Assembly (NCBI GenBank): GCA_017458185.1
Contig: JAFTFY010000018.1
Span: 62,001 to 126,000 of the forward strand
Origin: Neisseriaceae bacterium
GTDB lineage: Bacteria > Pseudomonadota > Gammaproteobacteria > Burkholderiales > Neisseriaceae
Length of the DNA stretch: 64,000 nt
Direction: 5' to 3'
Shown here: in pieces, positions 35,999 to 43,008 of the stretch
Layout: every line of letters begins with the position of its first letter
Numbering within the stretch: position 1 is the stretch's first letter
Translations under genes and position numbers: made by a program
Notes under the pieces: generated by a model
Seen by the model: only the letters and a program-made list of their open reading frames with translations
Told to the model about the DNA's origin: nothing
The model's database searches: none

Positions 35999-36066
35999 AA
36001 ACACTTTCCGTGCAAGGAAATCTGGCTCTCCGTGTTCTTTGTGCCTTTGTGAGAGATAAGCAAATA

Positions 36067-36130
36067 AATTCTCGTAAAATCTTGGTAAGTTTGTATGCCA
36101 ATCATCACCAAATTTTATTTTGAGCCAAGT
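36067..36130. repeat. TTCTCGTAAAATCTTGG repeat, copy 1
   Basis: This starts AATTCTCGTAAAATCTTGG and ends AAATTTTATTTTGAGCCAAG before a DUS. Degenerate copies lie at 36734-36800 and 36912-36980, the last also ending at a DUS. It is non-coding. Confidence 0.55.
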
Positions 36131-36240
36131 TTTCAGGCAGCCTGAAAAACCGTCAAAAAAATAGTTAGCATTTGCGAACCTTATCAAACAAGCATTATCC
36201 GTTTAAAATAACCGTCATCACACACAAGGGCGGTTAAAAA

Positions 36241-36561
36241 ATGTTGAGAAATCAAAGAGAATGGATAGAATATTACAAGCAACAAGAATTTATTCGTTCT
36301 GATTATCGACTTGCCCAAATTTGGCAGGTATCAAGAGCCAAAATCAGTCAATATAAAAGCGGACGGCTACGGCTGCCGTTACAATTTCAAATCATTATTG
36401 CGGACGCTTTACAGATTGAAGTTATTGAAATTATTGCCAGTATTGAAATGCACCGCAAGCCAAACGACACGGTTAAAAAAGCATATTTTACGGCGTTAAA
36501 AAAGACGATTGGGACAAGAATGTCTTTACAATGTCGGAGCGGTTATCGCAATTTCCGATAA
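36241..36561 (+). CDS. Small DUF3693-like phage-type DNA-binding protein
   Basis: This 106-residue protein starts MLRNQREWIEYYKQQE. A helix-turn-helix-like stretch (SDYRLAQIWQVSRAKISQYKSGRLRLPLQFQIIIADAL) is followed by a helix VIEIIASIEM. The arrangement matches the DUF3693 family of filamentous-phage and prophage regulators. No phage structural gene surrounds it, so it is an orphan, possibly a remnant. The last ~18 residues (TRMSLQCRSGYRNFR) are poorly family-like and may reflect a frameshifted end. A DUS-free, repeat-rich region follows. Confidence 0.65.
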   Translation: MLRNQREWIEYYKQQEFIRSDYRLAQIWQVSRAKISQYKSGRLRLPLQFQIIIADALQIEVIEIIASIEMHRKPNDTVKKAYFTALKKTIGTRMSLQCRSGYRNFR

Positions 36562-37039
36562 TATGTATTATGTAAAATTTTATATTATCAGATTATCAAA
36601 CTTATCGAGTTTTTAAGATTGGTTATAAGATTGGTTATTTAGGCTGTTTTTATCTTTGCTGCCCTTTTGTGTGGTTTTGAGTTTTTTTCTTACAATAAGT
36701 TTTCAGGCAGCCTGAATATCTATTTCAATGTTCATTTCTCGCAAAATCTTGGCAAGTTTCTGTATTAAATCTATAATACTTCATTTTGTTTTGATTGCGT
36801 TTGTTGTGTTTTTTCTTTTTTATACAGAGAAGTTTTTCATTCAGGCTGCCTGAACACTTATAGTCGCAAAATTTCAAAATTGTTTTGAAGTCTAAGACTA
36901 TATCAAAAGTTAATTCTCGTAAAATTTTGTGGTGTTTGTGTGCCATTCATCATTAGATTTTATTTTGATTGCGTTTTAAGTTTTCAGGCAGCCTGAAAAT
37001 TCGTATAAAATAACGCTTTTTTTTCACACAAAAACGATT
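36562..37039. other. Gene-free repeat region
   Basis: I support no gene here. It holds two further copies of the TTCTCG(T/C)AAAAT repeat (36734-36800, 36912-36980), DUS near 36703, 36842 and 36986, and an AT-rich stretch of unknown role. A short minus-strand frame (36725-36946) is probably spurious. Confidence 0.6.
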
Positions 37040-37909
37040 ATGGCTTTTGCATCTTTATTAACTCTTTTAGACGATATTTCCAGCACTTTGGACGATGTGG
37101 CGGTGATGACCAAACTTGCGGCGAAAAAAACGGCTGGCATTGTGGGCGATGATTTAGCAGTGAATGCCGAGCAAGTTACGGGTTCGGCGGCGGAACGAGA
37201 ATTGCCGATTGTGTTCAAAGTGGCATTCGGTTCGCTCATCAATAAGGCGATTTTGGTGCCTTTGGCGTTGTTGATTTCGGCGATTGCACCGTGGTTGATT
37301 GCACCGATGCTCATCATCGGCGGTCTTTATTTGTCGTTTGAAGGTGTGGAAAAGGTGTTGGGCTTTTTTCTGCATAAATCACATCATAACAATGAAAATC
37401 AAGTAGTTGAATTTAATGAAAAAGAACGAGTTAAAGGAGCCATTCGCACCGATTTTGTGTTATCGACTGAAATTATTGTGATTGCTTTGGGGGTGATTTC
37501 AGGCAGCCTATTGCAAAAGGCGATGACGCTGTCGATTATTGCGATTTTAATGACAGTGGGCGTGTATGGCGTGGTGGCGTTGATTGTGAAAATTGATGAC
37601 ATTGGCTTGTGGCTGATGAAAAAACCGATTTCCGCCCTACGCCTTGTGGGGCAAGGTTTTGTTTCTGCCATGCCTTATTTGATGAAATCGCTTACGGTGA
37701 TTGGCACTTTGGCAATGTTAATGGTGGGCGGCGGTATTTTGCTGCACAATGGTTTGGCACATTTTGCCCATTATTTAGAACACTTACAACCGCCCTATTT
37801 CGCTACCCTACTCTCGTCTTTTGTTGTGCCGATTGCCATCGGCTTTGTGGCAGGCTTGTTGTTAGTGGGTTTATGGCATGTGAAAGAAAAGTTTTTTCAG
37901 GCAGCCTGA
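37040..37909 (+). CDS. DUF808 (YedI-like) membrane protein
   Basis: This 289-residue protein matches DUF808: ASLLTLLDDISSTLDDVAVMTKLAAKKTAGIVGDDLAVNA at the N-terminus, followed by several membrane segments (about 72-98, 144-178 and 205-275). The loop KVLGFFLHKSHHNN is also characteristic. The function of the family is unknown. Its stop codon is formed by a DUS, giving the C-terminus EKFFQAA. The phosphatase-like gene starts 15 bp later. A DUS lies upstream and one is read in the middle as SGSLLQ. Confidence 0.85.
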   Translation: MAFASLLTLLDDISSTLDDVAVMTKLAAKKTAGIVGDDLAVNAEQVTGSAAERELPIVFKVAFGSLINKAILVPLALLISAIAPWLIAPMLIIGGLYLSFEGVEKVLGFFLHKSHHNNENQVVEFNEKERVKGAIRTDFVLSTEIIVIALGVISGSLLQKAMTLSIIAILMTVGVYGVVALIVKIDDIGLWLMKKPISALRLVGQGFVSAMPYLMKSLTVIGTLAMLMVGGGILLHNGLAHFAHYLEHLQPPYFATLLSSFVVPIAIGFVAGLLLVGLWHVKEKFFQAA

Positions 37910-37924
37910 AAGTTATTGATATAT

Positions 37925-38260
37925 ATGCAAATATTATTTTTATGTAGTAAAAACAAACAACGCAGTTTAACAGCGGAAAAGTTGTTTGACGGTTATCGCA
38001 ATCACCGTGTGCGTTCGGCAGGAACGGAAACAAATGCACGCATTAAGGTTACTGCGGGGGATATTGCGTGGGCAGACATCATTTTTTGTATGGAACAAAA
38101 ACACGCTCGCCGTATTCGTGAAAAATATGCAGACAAATTAAAAGATAAGAAATTGATTTGTCTTAATATTCCTGATAAGTTTGCTTTTATGGATGAAAAA
38201 TTGCAATCCTTATTAAAAGAACGCTTAAATAGCGTATTTATAAACTTTCAGGCAGCCTGA
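37925..38260 (+). CDS. Low-molecular-weight protein tyrosine phosphatase-like protein
   Basis: This 111-residue protein starts at ATG 37925 (MQILFLCSKNKQRSLTAEKL); a TTG at 37916 is less likely. The loop CSKNKQRS is a C-x5-R-S active-site signature (Cys7, Arg13). The C-terminal IPDKFAFMD replaces the DPxY acid loop, as in the short COG4551-type family that is found widely in bacteria. It is shorter than the true LMW-PTP at 6127. The C-terminus NFQAA and the stop come from a DUS. The next gene is convergent, only 4 bp away. Confidence 0.8.
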   Translation: MQILFLCSKNKQRSLTAEKLFDGYRNHRVRSAGTETNARIKVTAGDIAWADIIFCMEQKHARRIREKYADKLKDKKLICLNIPDKFAFMDEKLQSLLKERLNSVFINFQAA

Positions 38261-38264
38261 AAAT

Positions 38265-39107
38265 TTATCGCAAATAGAACAAACACACAATCGCAATAAT
38301 CGCCAATATAATACCCAATATATTGATTTTATTTATTTTTTCTTTGAATGCAAACACGCCTGTGAGTGTGCCTATGGTAATCACGCCCAAATTCATTGCC
38401 GCAAACACAATCGTAGGGTTGCTGCTGTATGCCTGATGAGCACGCAAATACAGACAAATATTGCCGAAATTAAGCAAGCCTAACAGAATACCGCCCAAAA
38501 TGCCTTGTTTTGTCCATTGTGTTTTGCGGGCGATAAGATAGGTCAATAACAACACGCCAGCGGCGATAAATAGGGCAAATAAATGCGTGGTCATTGCCGT
38601 ATTTTTAGACAACTGTTTGAACAAAATATCAATCACGCCATAGCCTAACCACACGCCCAATAGCAACCATATCGCCGCCCTACCCTGCCTTGCTTGGGCG
38701 GGTTTGTAAGTTAAGGCAAACAAAGCGATAATGGCTAAAATCACCGCAATCATTTTGCCTGCGTAAAGCGTTTCGTCAAAAATCACAAAGGCGGAAACAA
38801 TCGGCAAAAACAGTGATAATCGTTGTGCCGCATCGGATTTGGCGATACCTGCTTGTTCAACACATTTGCCCATAATAATAAATACACTTGGTAACAATAT
38901 TGCAAGCGGTAATAAAACAAACCATTCGGATAATAAAACAGAAATGTTTTGGCTTAAATTGGGTTTGAATAATAAAAATGTGCAAATAGCCGCAGTGGGA
39001 TAATTCACCGCTACTGCTTGTTCAATCGCAATACCTTGTTTTTTCGATAATTTTAGCAATATAGATACTGCCACACTGCATAGAATGCTGAATATTAAAT
39101 AATACAT
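38265..39107 (-). CDS. EamA/DMT-family transporter
   Basis: This 280-residue inner-membrane protein has about ten hydrophobic segments arranged as two repeats, the drug/metabolite transporter pattern. Characteristic pieces are the N-terminal MYYLIFSILCSVAVSILLKL, the FVIFDETL segment at the end of repeat 1 and GTLTGVFAFKEKIN at the end of repeat 2. The substrate cannot be told from sequence. The gene is convergent with the phosphatase-like gene, 4 bp apart, and downstream of fnr on the same strand, with a hairpin-rich 250-bp gap between. Confidence 0.85.
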   Translation of the reverse strand: MYYLIFSILCSVAVSILLKLSKKQGIAIEQAVAVNYPTAAICTFLLFKPNLSQNISVLLSEWFVLLPLAILLPSVFIIMGKCVEQAGIAKSDAAQRLSLFLPIVSAFVIFDETLYAGKMIAVILAIIALFALTYKPAQARQGRAAIWLLLGVWLGYGVIDILFKQLSKNTAMTTHLFALFIAAGVLLLTYLIARKTQWTKQGILGGILLGLLNFGNICLYLRAHQAYSSNPTIVFAAMNLGVITIGTLTGVFAFKEKINKINILGIILAIIAIVCLFYLR

Positions 39108-39201
39108 ATTAAAAATTGTTTTGATTAAAACGAAACGATATTTTACAGTAATTTATGATTTATAAAAAAATCATTTTTTTCATATTGATCAAAAAACAAA
39201 A

Positions 39202-39333
39202 AACCGTTTTATTGGTAAAACAAGGTTTAGTTGATACGAAGTATCAACCTTTAACAAACGCAGTTTGTTAAAGTGGATTGCGAAGCAATCAAAGCGAAGT
39301 TTCTGTGAGCCGATAGGCGATGCTAAAACGGTT
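39202..39333 (-). terminator. Structured element after fnr: outer stem with internal hairpins
   Basis: The outer arms AACCGTTTTA (39202-39211) and TAAAACGGTT (39324-39333) pair over 10 bp. Read on the minus strand, the closing arm is followed by TTTTGTTTTTTG. Inside are GTTGATAC-GAA-GTATCAAC, CTTTAACAAAC-GCA-GTTTGTTAAAG, GATTGC-GAA-GCAATC and GCC-GATA-GGC. It lies 25 bp beyond the fnr stop codon. It may terminate fnr transcription; the extra hairpins are not needed for that. Confidence 0.65.
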
Positions 39334-39357
39334 TTATTTTTTCAGGCTGCCTGAAAG

Positions 39358-40119
39358 TTATTCTTCTTCCTGTGTTTCTGTATTGCTGTTGCTGCCTGCA
39401 ACTAATCTATTTAATTCCAAAGGATTGGTTAGGCGAATGTGTTTGTGATTGACATCAATCCAGCCTGATTGTTGAAATTTGGAGAATGTGCGACTAACGG
39501 TTTCTAATTTTAAGCCCAAGTAACTGCCGATTTCTTCTCGCGACATTCTTAAAATAAATTCGTTAGACGCAAAGCCCCTTGCACGCAGGCGTTGTGATAG
39601 GTTCATTAAAAATGCGGCTAATCGTTCTTCGGATTTCATATTGCCTAACAAGAGCATGACATTTTGATCTCTTACGATTTCGCTACTCATCAAGCGAATA
39701 AAATGGCGTTGTAGCGTGGGAATTTCGCCGTACAATTCTTCCAAACGGTCGAATGGCAATTCGCACACTTCGCTGTCTTCTAATGCAACGGCGTTACACG
39801 AATGTACATTGTTAGACAAGCCGTCCATACCGATGAGTTCGCCCGACATAAAAAAGCCTGTAACTTGGTCGCGTCCGTCTAAACTGGCGATATTTGTTTT
39901 GAAAAAGCCCGTGCGTACGGCAAACAGCGATGTAAATTCTTCGCCCACACGAAACAAATATTCGCCTTTTTTAATGTGGCGACTTTGACGAATCACGGTG
40001 TTCAGTTGTTCAAATTCATCGGGATTTAAGCCCACAGGCAAACACAGTTCTCGTAAAGAACAGTTGGAACATAAAATTTTTAATGCCTGTGGCTTCTCGC
40101 AATTTTGACAATCTAACAT
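39358..40119 (-). CDS. fnr: FNR-type oxygen-sensing transcription regulator
   Basis: This 253-residue CRP/FNR regulator senses oxygen through a [4Fe-4S] cluster. Candidate ligands are Cys17, Cys20, Cys26 and Cys108, the same spacing pattern as E. coli FNR. The cyclic-nucleotide-like beta-roll (RHIKKGEYLFRVGEE) is followed by a dimer helix and the HTH REEIGSYLGLKLETVSRTFSKFQ at about residues 195-216, with the E-x2-S-R recognition pattern that reads TTGAT-type half sites. Divergently transcribed hemN is a classic target, and a TTGAC-N4-GTCAA palindrome lies between. Confidence 0.95.
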   Translation of the reverse strand: MLDCQNCEKPQALKILCSNCSLRELCLPVGLNPDEFEQLNTVIRQSRHIKKGEYLFRVGEEFTSLFAVRTGFFKTNIASLDGRDQVTGFFMSGELIGMDGLSNNVHSCNAVALEDSEVCELPFDRLEELYGEIPTLQRHFIRLMSSEIVRDQNVMLLLGNMKSEERLAAFLMNLSQRLRARGFASNEFILRMSREEIGSYLGLKLETVSRTFSKFQQSGWIDVNHKHIRLTNPLELNRLVAGSNSNTETQEEE

Positions 40120-40215
40120 TCTGTATAACTTCTTGAAAAATTAAAGTTTTTATGGGTTCTAAAAATAGAATAATGTTTTTATTCAGGCTGCCTGAAAATT
40201 TAATTTAATCAGAAA

Positions 40216-40299
40216 TCTTTGCAAAATTTAAGCGGCTTATCATAAGCCTACGAATAAGCCAACAATGGCATTTTTTTGAAAAACAAAATTTTGCAAAGA
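40216..40299. repeat. Inverted-repeat structure between fnr and hemN
   Basis: TCTTTGCAAAATTT (40216-40229) and AAATTTTGCAAAGA (40286-40299) are perfect 14-bp inverted arms. Between them is the palindrome GGCTTAT-C-ATAAGCC (40234-40248). A second short inverted repeat, TTCTAAAA/TTTTAGAA, follows at 40301-40321. It could be a regulatory leader or a small RNA terminator. No ORF is present. Confidence 0.55.
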
Positions 40300-40410
40300 G
40301 TTCTAAAACCTATTTTTAGAAAATCCACACAAGCAAACAAATTGAATATAGCAAACTTATTTGGCTATAATCAAATTTGTTTTAACAAAGTCCGCATTTT
40401 CGTATATTAT

Positions 40411-40424
40411 TTGACAACTGTCAA
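40411..40424 (+). promoter_or_regulatory. FNR-box-like palindrome upstream of hemN
   Basis: TTGAC-AACT-GTCAA is a perfect palindrome with the 4-nt spacing of FNR sites (consensus TTGAT-N4-ATCAA); the fifth base of each half is C/G. It lies 55 bp upstream of the hemN start. A consensus-like TATAAT at 40366-40371 lies further upstream. Binding is inferred. Confidence 0.6.
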
Positions 40425-40478
40425 AACACTTTTTGCGAAACAGTGCGATTTTACCAAACTTGAACAGCAAACCACAAA

Positions 40479-41879
40479 ATGAATATGCAAAATTTTCAAA
40501 ACATTGACTTTGACCGTGCGTTGATTGAACGCTTGCCGTCAAATGGTCCGCGTTATACTTCCTATCCAACCGCCGACCGCTTTGTATCTGATTTTACAGA
40601 ACAAAATTATATCCATGCTTTGCAACAACGCAAGTCTGGGGCGTTAAATCGTCCGCTGTCTTTGTATGTGCATATTCCCTTTTGCAATGTGATTTGCTTT
40701 TACTGCGGCTGTAACAAAATTGCCACAAAAGATAAACGGCACGCCGATATCTATATCAATTACCTTGATAAAGAAACGCAATTATTAAAGCCACATTTAA
40801 CAGGCATAACGCGTTTGGAACAGTTGCATTTTGGCGGCGGCACGCCCACTTTTTTGTCGGACGAACAATTAGCACGCGTGTTTGAGATTATCGGCAATGC
40901 CTTTGAATTAGTGGAAAATGGCGAATATTCGATTGAAATCGACCCACGCAAGGTATCCGCCGACAATGTTCGCAACTTGGCAAAATTAGGTTTTAACCGT
41001 ATGAGCGTGGGCGTGCAAGACTTTGACCCACAAGTGCAACGAGCCGTTAATCGCGTACAAAGCGTAGAAGAAACCGCACAGGTTGTGCATACCGCACGAG
41101 AATCAGGGTTTAAATCGGTAAGCATTGATTTAATCTACGGTTTGCCGCACCAAAGTGTGGCAACCATGAAAGCCACTTTGGATACAGTGCTGACGCAATT
41201 AGACCCCGACCGCATATCGCTGTATCACTACGCCCATTTGCCGCATTTATTCAAACCACAACGCAGAATTGACACCGCCGCCGTGCCTAATTCCAAAGAA
41301 AAATTAGACATACTGCAATACGCCGTGCAACGCCTAACGGACGCAGGTTATATCTTTATCGGCATGGATCACTTTGCCAAACCGCAAGACGAATTGTCGG
41401 TTGCCTTACGACAAGGACGCTTGCAACGCAATTTTCAAGGCTATTCCACGCACGCCGATTGCGATTTAATCGGCTTGGGCATTTCCAGCATAGGCAAAGT
41501 CGGCAACATTTACTGCCAAAACGCCAAAACCACAGAAGAATACTATGCGGCGTTGGACAGCGGACACTTACCCGTTTTGCGTGGCTACACTTTGAATAAA
41601 GACGATTTACTTCGCCGCAACATAATCCAAGACCTAATGTGCCGCTTCGCCCTATCGTTCTTGCCATACGAACAACAATACGGCTTACAATTTGAACAAT
41701 ATTTCAAAACAGAAATGGCTGAAATGCAACAACTGCAACAAGACGGCTTGGTTGAAATTGAACCTAAATTCATCTGGGTAACCGACAAAGGGCGTTTTTT
41801 AATCCGCAACATTGCGATGGTGTTCGATTATCACCTGCGACACAAAGCCACAACGGCGGTTTATTCTAAAACGGTGTAA
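40479..41879 (+). CDS. hemN: Oxygen-independent coproporphyrinogen III oxidase
   Basis: This 466-residue radical SAM enzyme makes protoporphyrinogen IX in anaerobic haem synthesis. The cluster motif is C69-x3-C73-x2-C76 with Cys78 next to it (HIPFCNVICFYCGC). HemN-specific features are the N-terminal NGPRYTSYPTADRF, GGGTPTFLS and the DLIYGLPHQS segment. It starts MNMQNFQN; Met3 is an alternative. It is divergent from fnr, with an FNR-like palindrome upstream. A terminator of a hairpin and T-run follows. Confidence 0.96.
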   Translation: MNMQNFQNIDFDRALIERLPSNGPRYTSYPTADRFVSDFTEQNYIHALQQRKSGALNRPLSLYVHIPFCNVICFYCGCNKIATKDKRHADIYINYLDKETQLLKPHLTGITRLEQLHFGGGTPTFLSDEQLARVFEIIGNAFELVENGEYSIEIDPRKVSADNVRNLAKLGFNRMSVGVQDFDPQVQRAVNRVQSVEETAQVVHTARESGFKSVSIDLIYGLPHQSVATMKATLDTVLTQLDPDRISLYHYAHLPHLFKPQRRIDTAAVPNSKEKLDILQYAVQRLTDAGYIFIGMDHFAKPQDELSVALRQGRLQRNFQGYSTHADCDLIGLGISSIGKVGNIYCQNAKTTEEYYAALDSGHLPVLRGYTLNKDDLLRRNIIQDLMCRFALSFLPYEQQYGLQFEQYFKTEMAEMQQLQQDGLVEIEPKFIWVTDKGRFLIRNIAMVFDYHLRHKATTAVYSKTV

Positions 41880-41918
41880 AAAGGCGTTTCAGGCAGCCTG
41901 AAAAGGATTAAAAGCATA

Positions 41919-41945
41919 CAAAACCATCTAATAGAGATGGTTTTG
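41919..41945 (+). terminator. Terminator of hemN
   Basis: CAAAACCATCT and AGATGGTTTTG form an 11-bp stem with loop AATAG, followed by TATTTT. Confidence 0.75.
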
Positions 41946-41982
41946 TATTTTCAGGCAGCCTGAATGCTTATTTTTGGATACA

Positions 41983-42306
41983 ATGTGTTTTATTTTCAAT
42001 CAGCAGGTTGTATTTGGCGGAGCGTTGTTGATTACGCTGATTCTTTTTTATATCAATCGCATAGCAGGCTTATCCGAAGATGGTTCGATTGCCACATTCT
42101 GTATGCTTTATGTCATAGCCATTATGTTTCACTATATTTTGGTGCTTATTACTAAACCGATTTGTGCCTTGTTTGGTTGGCGTGATATGGATATAAGTGT
42201 TGGCAGTGGCACTGGCAGCGGCGATTCGTCTTCGAGCAGAAGTCGCAGTAGTTATTCTGGTGGTGGTGGTCGTTCAGGTGGCAGCGGTTCGGGTGGTTCT
42301 TGGTAA
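41983..42306 (+). CDS. Small membrane protein with Gly/Ser-rich tail
   Basis: This 107-residue protein starts at ATG 41983 (MCFIFNQQVVFGG); an upstream TTG at 41974 is possible. Two membrane segments (about 10-28 and 40-62) are followed by KPICALFGWRDMD and a 40-residue Gly/Ser/Arg-rich tail (repeated SGSG, SRS and GGGG words) ending GGSW. I know no family. Low-complexity tails of this kind occur in small membrane proteins of Neisseriaceae. No clear ribosome binding site is visible. It is followed closely by another unknown gene. Confidence 0.6.
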   Translation: MCFIFNQQVVFGGALLITLILFYINRIAGLSEDGSIATFCMLYVIAIMFHYILVLITKPICALFGWRDMDISVGSGTGSGDSSSSRSRSSYSGGGGRSGGSGSGGSW

Positions 42307-42324
42307 GTTGTGGAGATATGGTCA

Positions 42325-42954
42325 ATGAACACACAATTTTTAGGGTTAATAATGTTGCTTGCAAGTTTTCAGGTTGCCACAGGCAAACCTGTGGTTGATA
42401 CATATACTGAACCTGACGGCACTGTTGGCAAAATGACAATTCGCACACCGCCGCCGCCACGCCCTGTTTCTTCTATACCTGATGAATTAAAAGGCAATCC
42501 TGACGCGGAACAAGCGTTTTTAAATAAACAAAAACAAATTCAATCGCTTCAAACAACTGGTAAAACCGTTATTTTGCCTTGTTGTGTGTTCCATACAGAA
42601 AATCCTGACGAATTTTATGCCGTTGATGAGCAAGGCAAAACGGATAAACTACATACAGCCGAACAAATTAAATTATATCGTTGGGTTAATGAAGAATTGC
42701 AGATTACGCAATTTACAGCGGCAAATGGTGTATGCCGTGCAGCGAAAGATAAAAAAGAAATAAAAATCAATGCAGTACGCAATTACCATAGGCTGCCTGA
42801 AAAAACGCTGATGATTGCCGCAGGCGTGCAGGATAAAAAAATACACATTACCAGCGTTCAATATGTAACAGACAAGCAGACGATGAATACAGCAGAACAC
42901 ACCACATATATCCAGCAACAATGGCAATTTTTGTTGGATAATGTGTGCAAATAA
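42325..42954 (+). CDS. Secreted protein of unknown function
   Basis: This 209-residue protein starts at MNTQFLGLIMLLASFQVATG, with GGAG 9 nt upstream; a GTG at 42310 is less likely. A signal peptide leads into KPVVDTYTEPDGTVGKMTIR and a Pro run. The rest has CVFHTENPDEFYAVDEQGK and a C-terminal QQQWQFLLDNVCK. Three or four Cys occur in the mature part. An in-frame DUS encodes HRLPEK near residue 155. I recognise no family. It lies between the small membrane protein and the WG-repeat lipoprotein. Confidence 0.65.
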   Translation: MNTQFLGLIMLLASFQVATGKPVVDTYTEPDGTVGKMTIRTPPPPRPVSSIPDELKGNPDAEQAFLNKQKQIQSLQTTGKTVILPCCVFHTENPDEFYAVDEQGKTDKLHTAEQIKLYRWVNEELQITQFTAANGVCRAAKDKKEIKINAVRNYHRLPEKTLMIAAGVQDKKIHITSVQYVTDKQTMNTAEHTTYIQQQWQFLLDNVCK

Positions 42955-43008
42955 GTCTTTCAGGCAGCCTGAAAGCCAAAACTTTAATCCATTACGGGAT
43001 ATTTTAAA

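Noticed and set aside
36725..36946. 73-codon minus-strand ORF in the repeat region
   Set aside because: It lies across repeats and a DUS, and has no ribosome site or recognisable motif.
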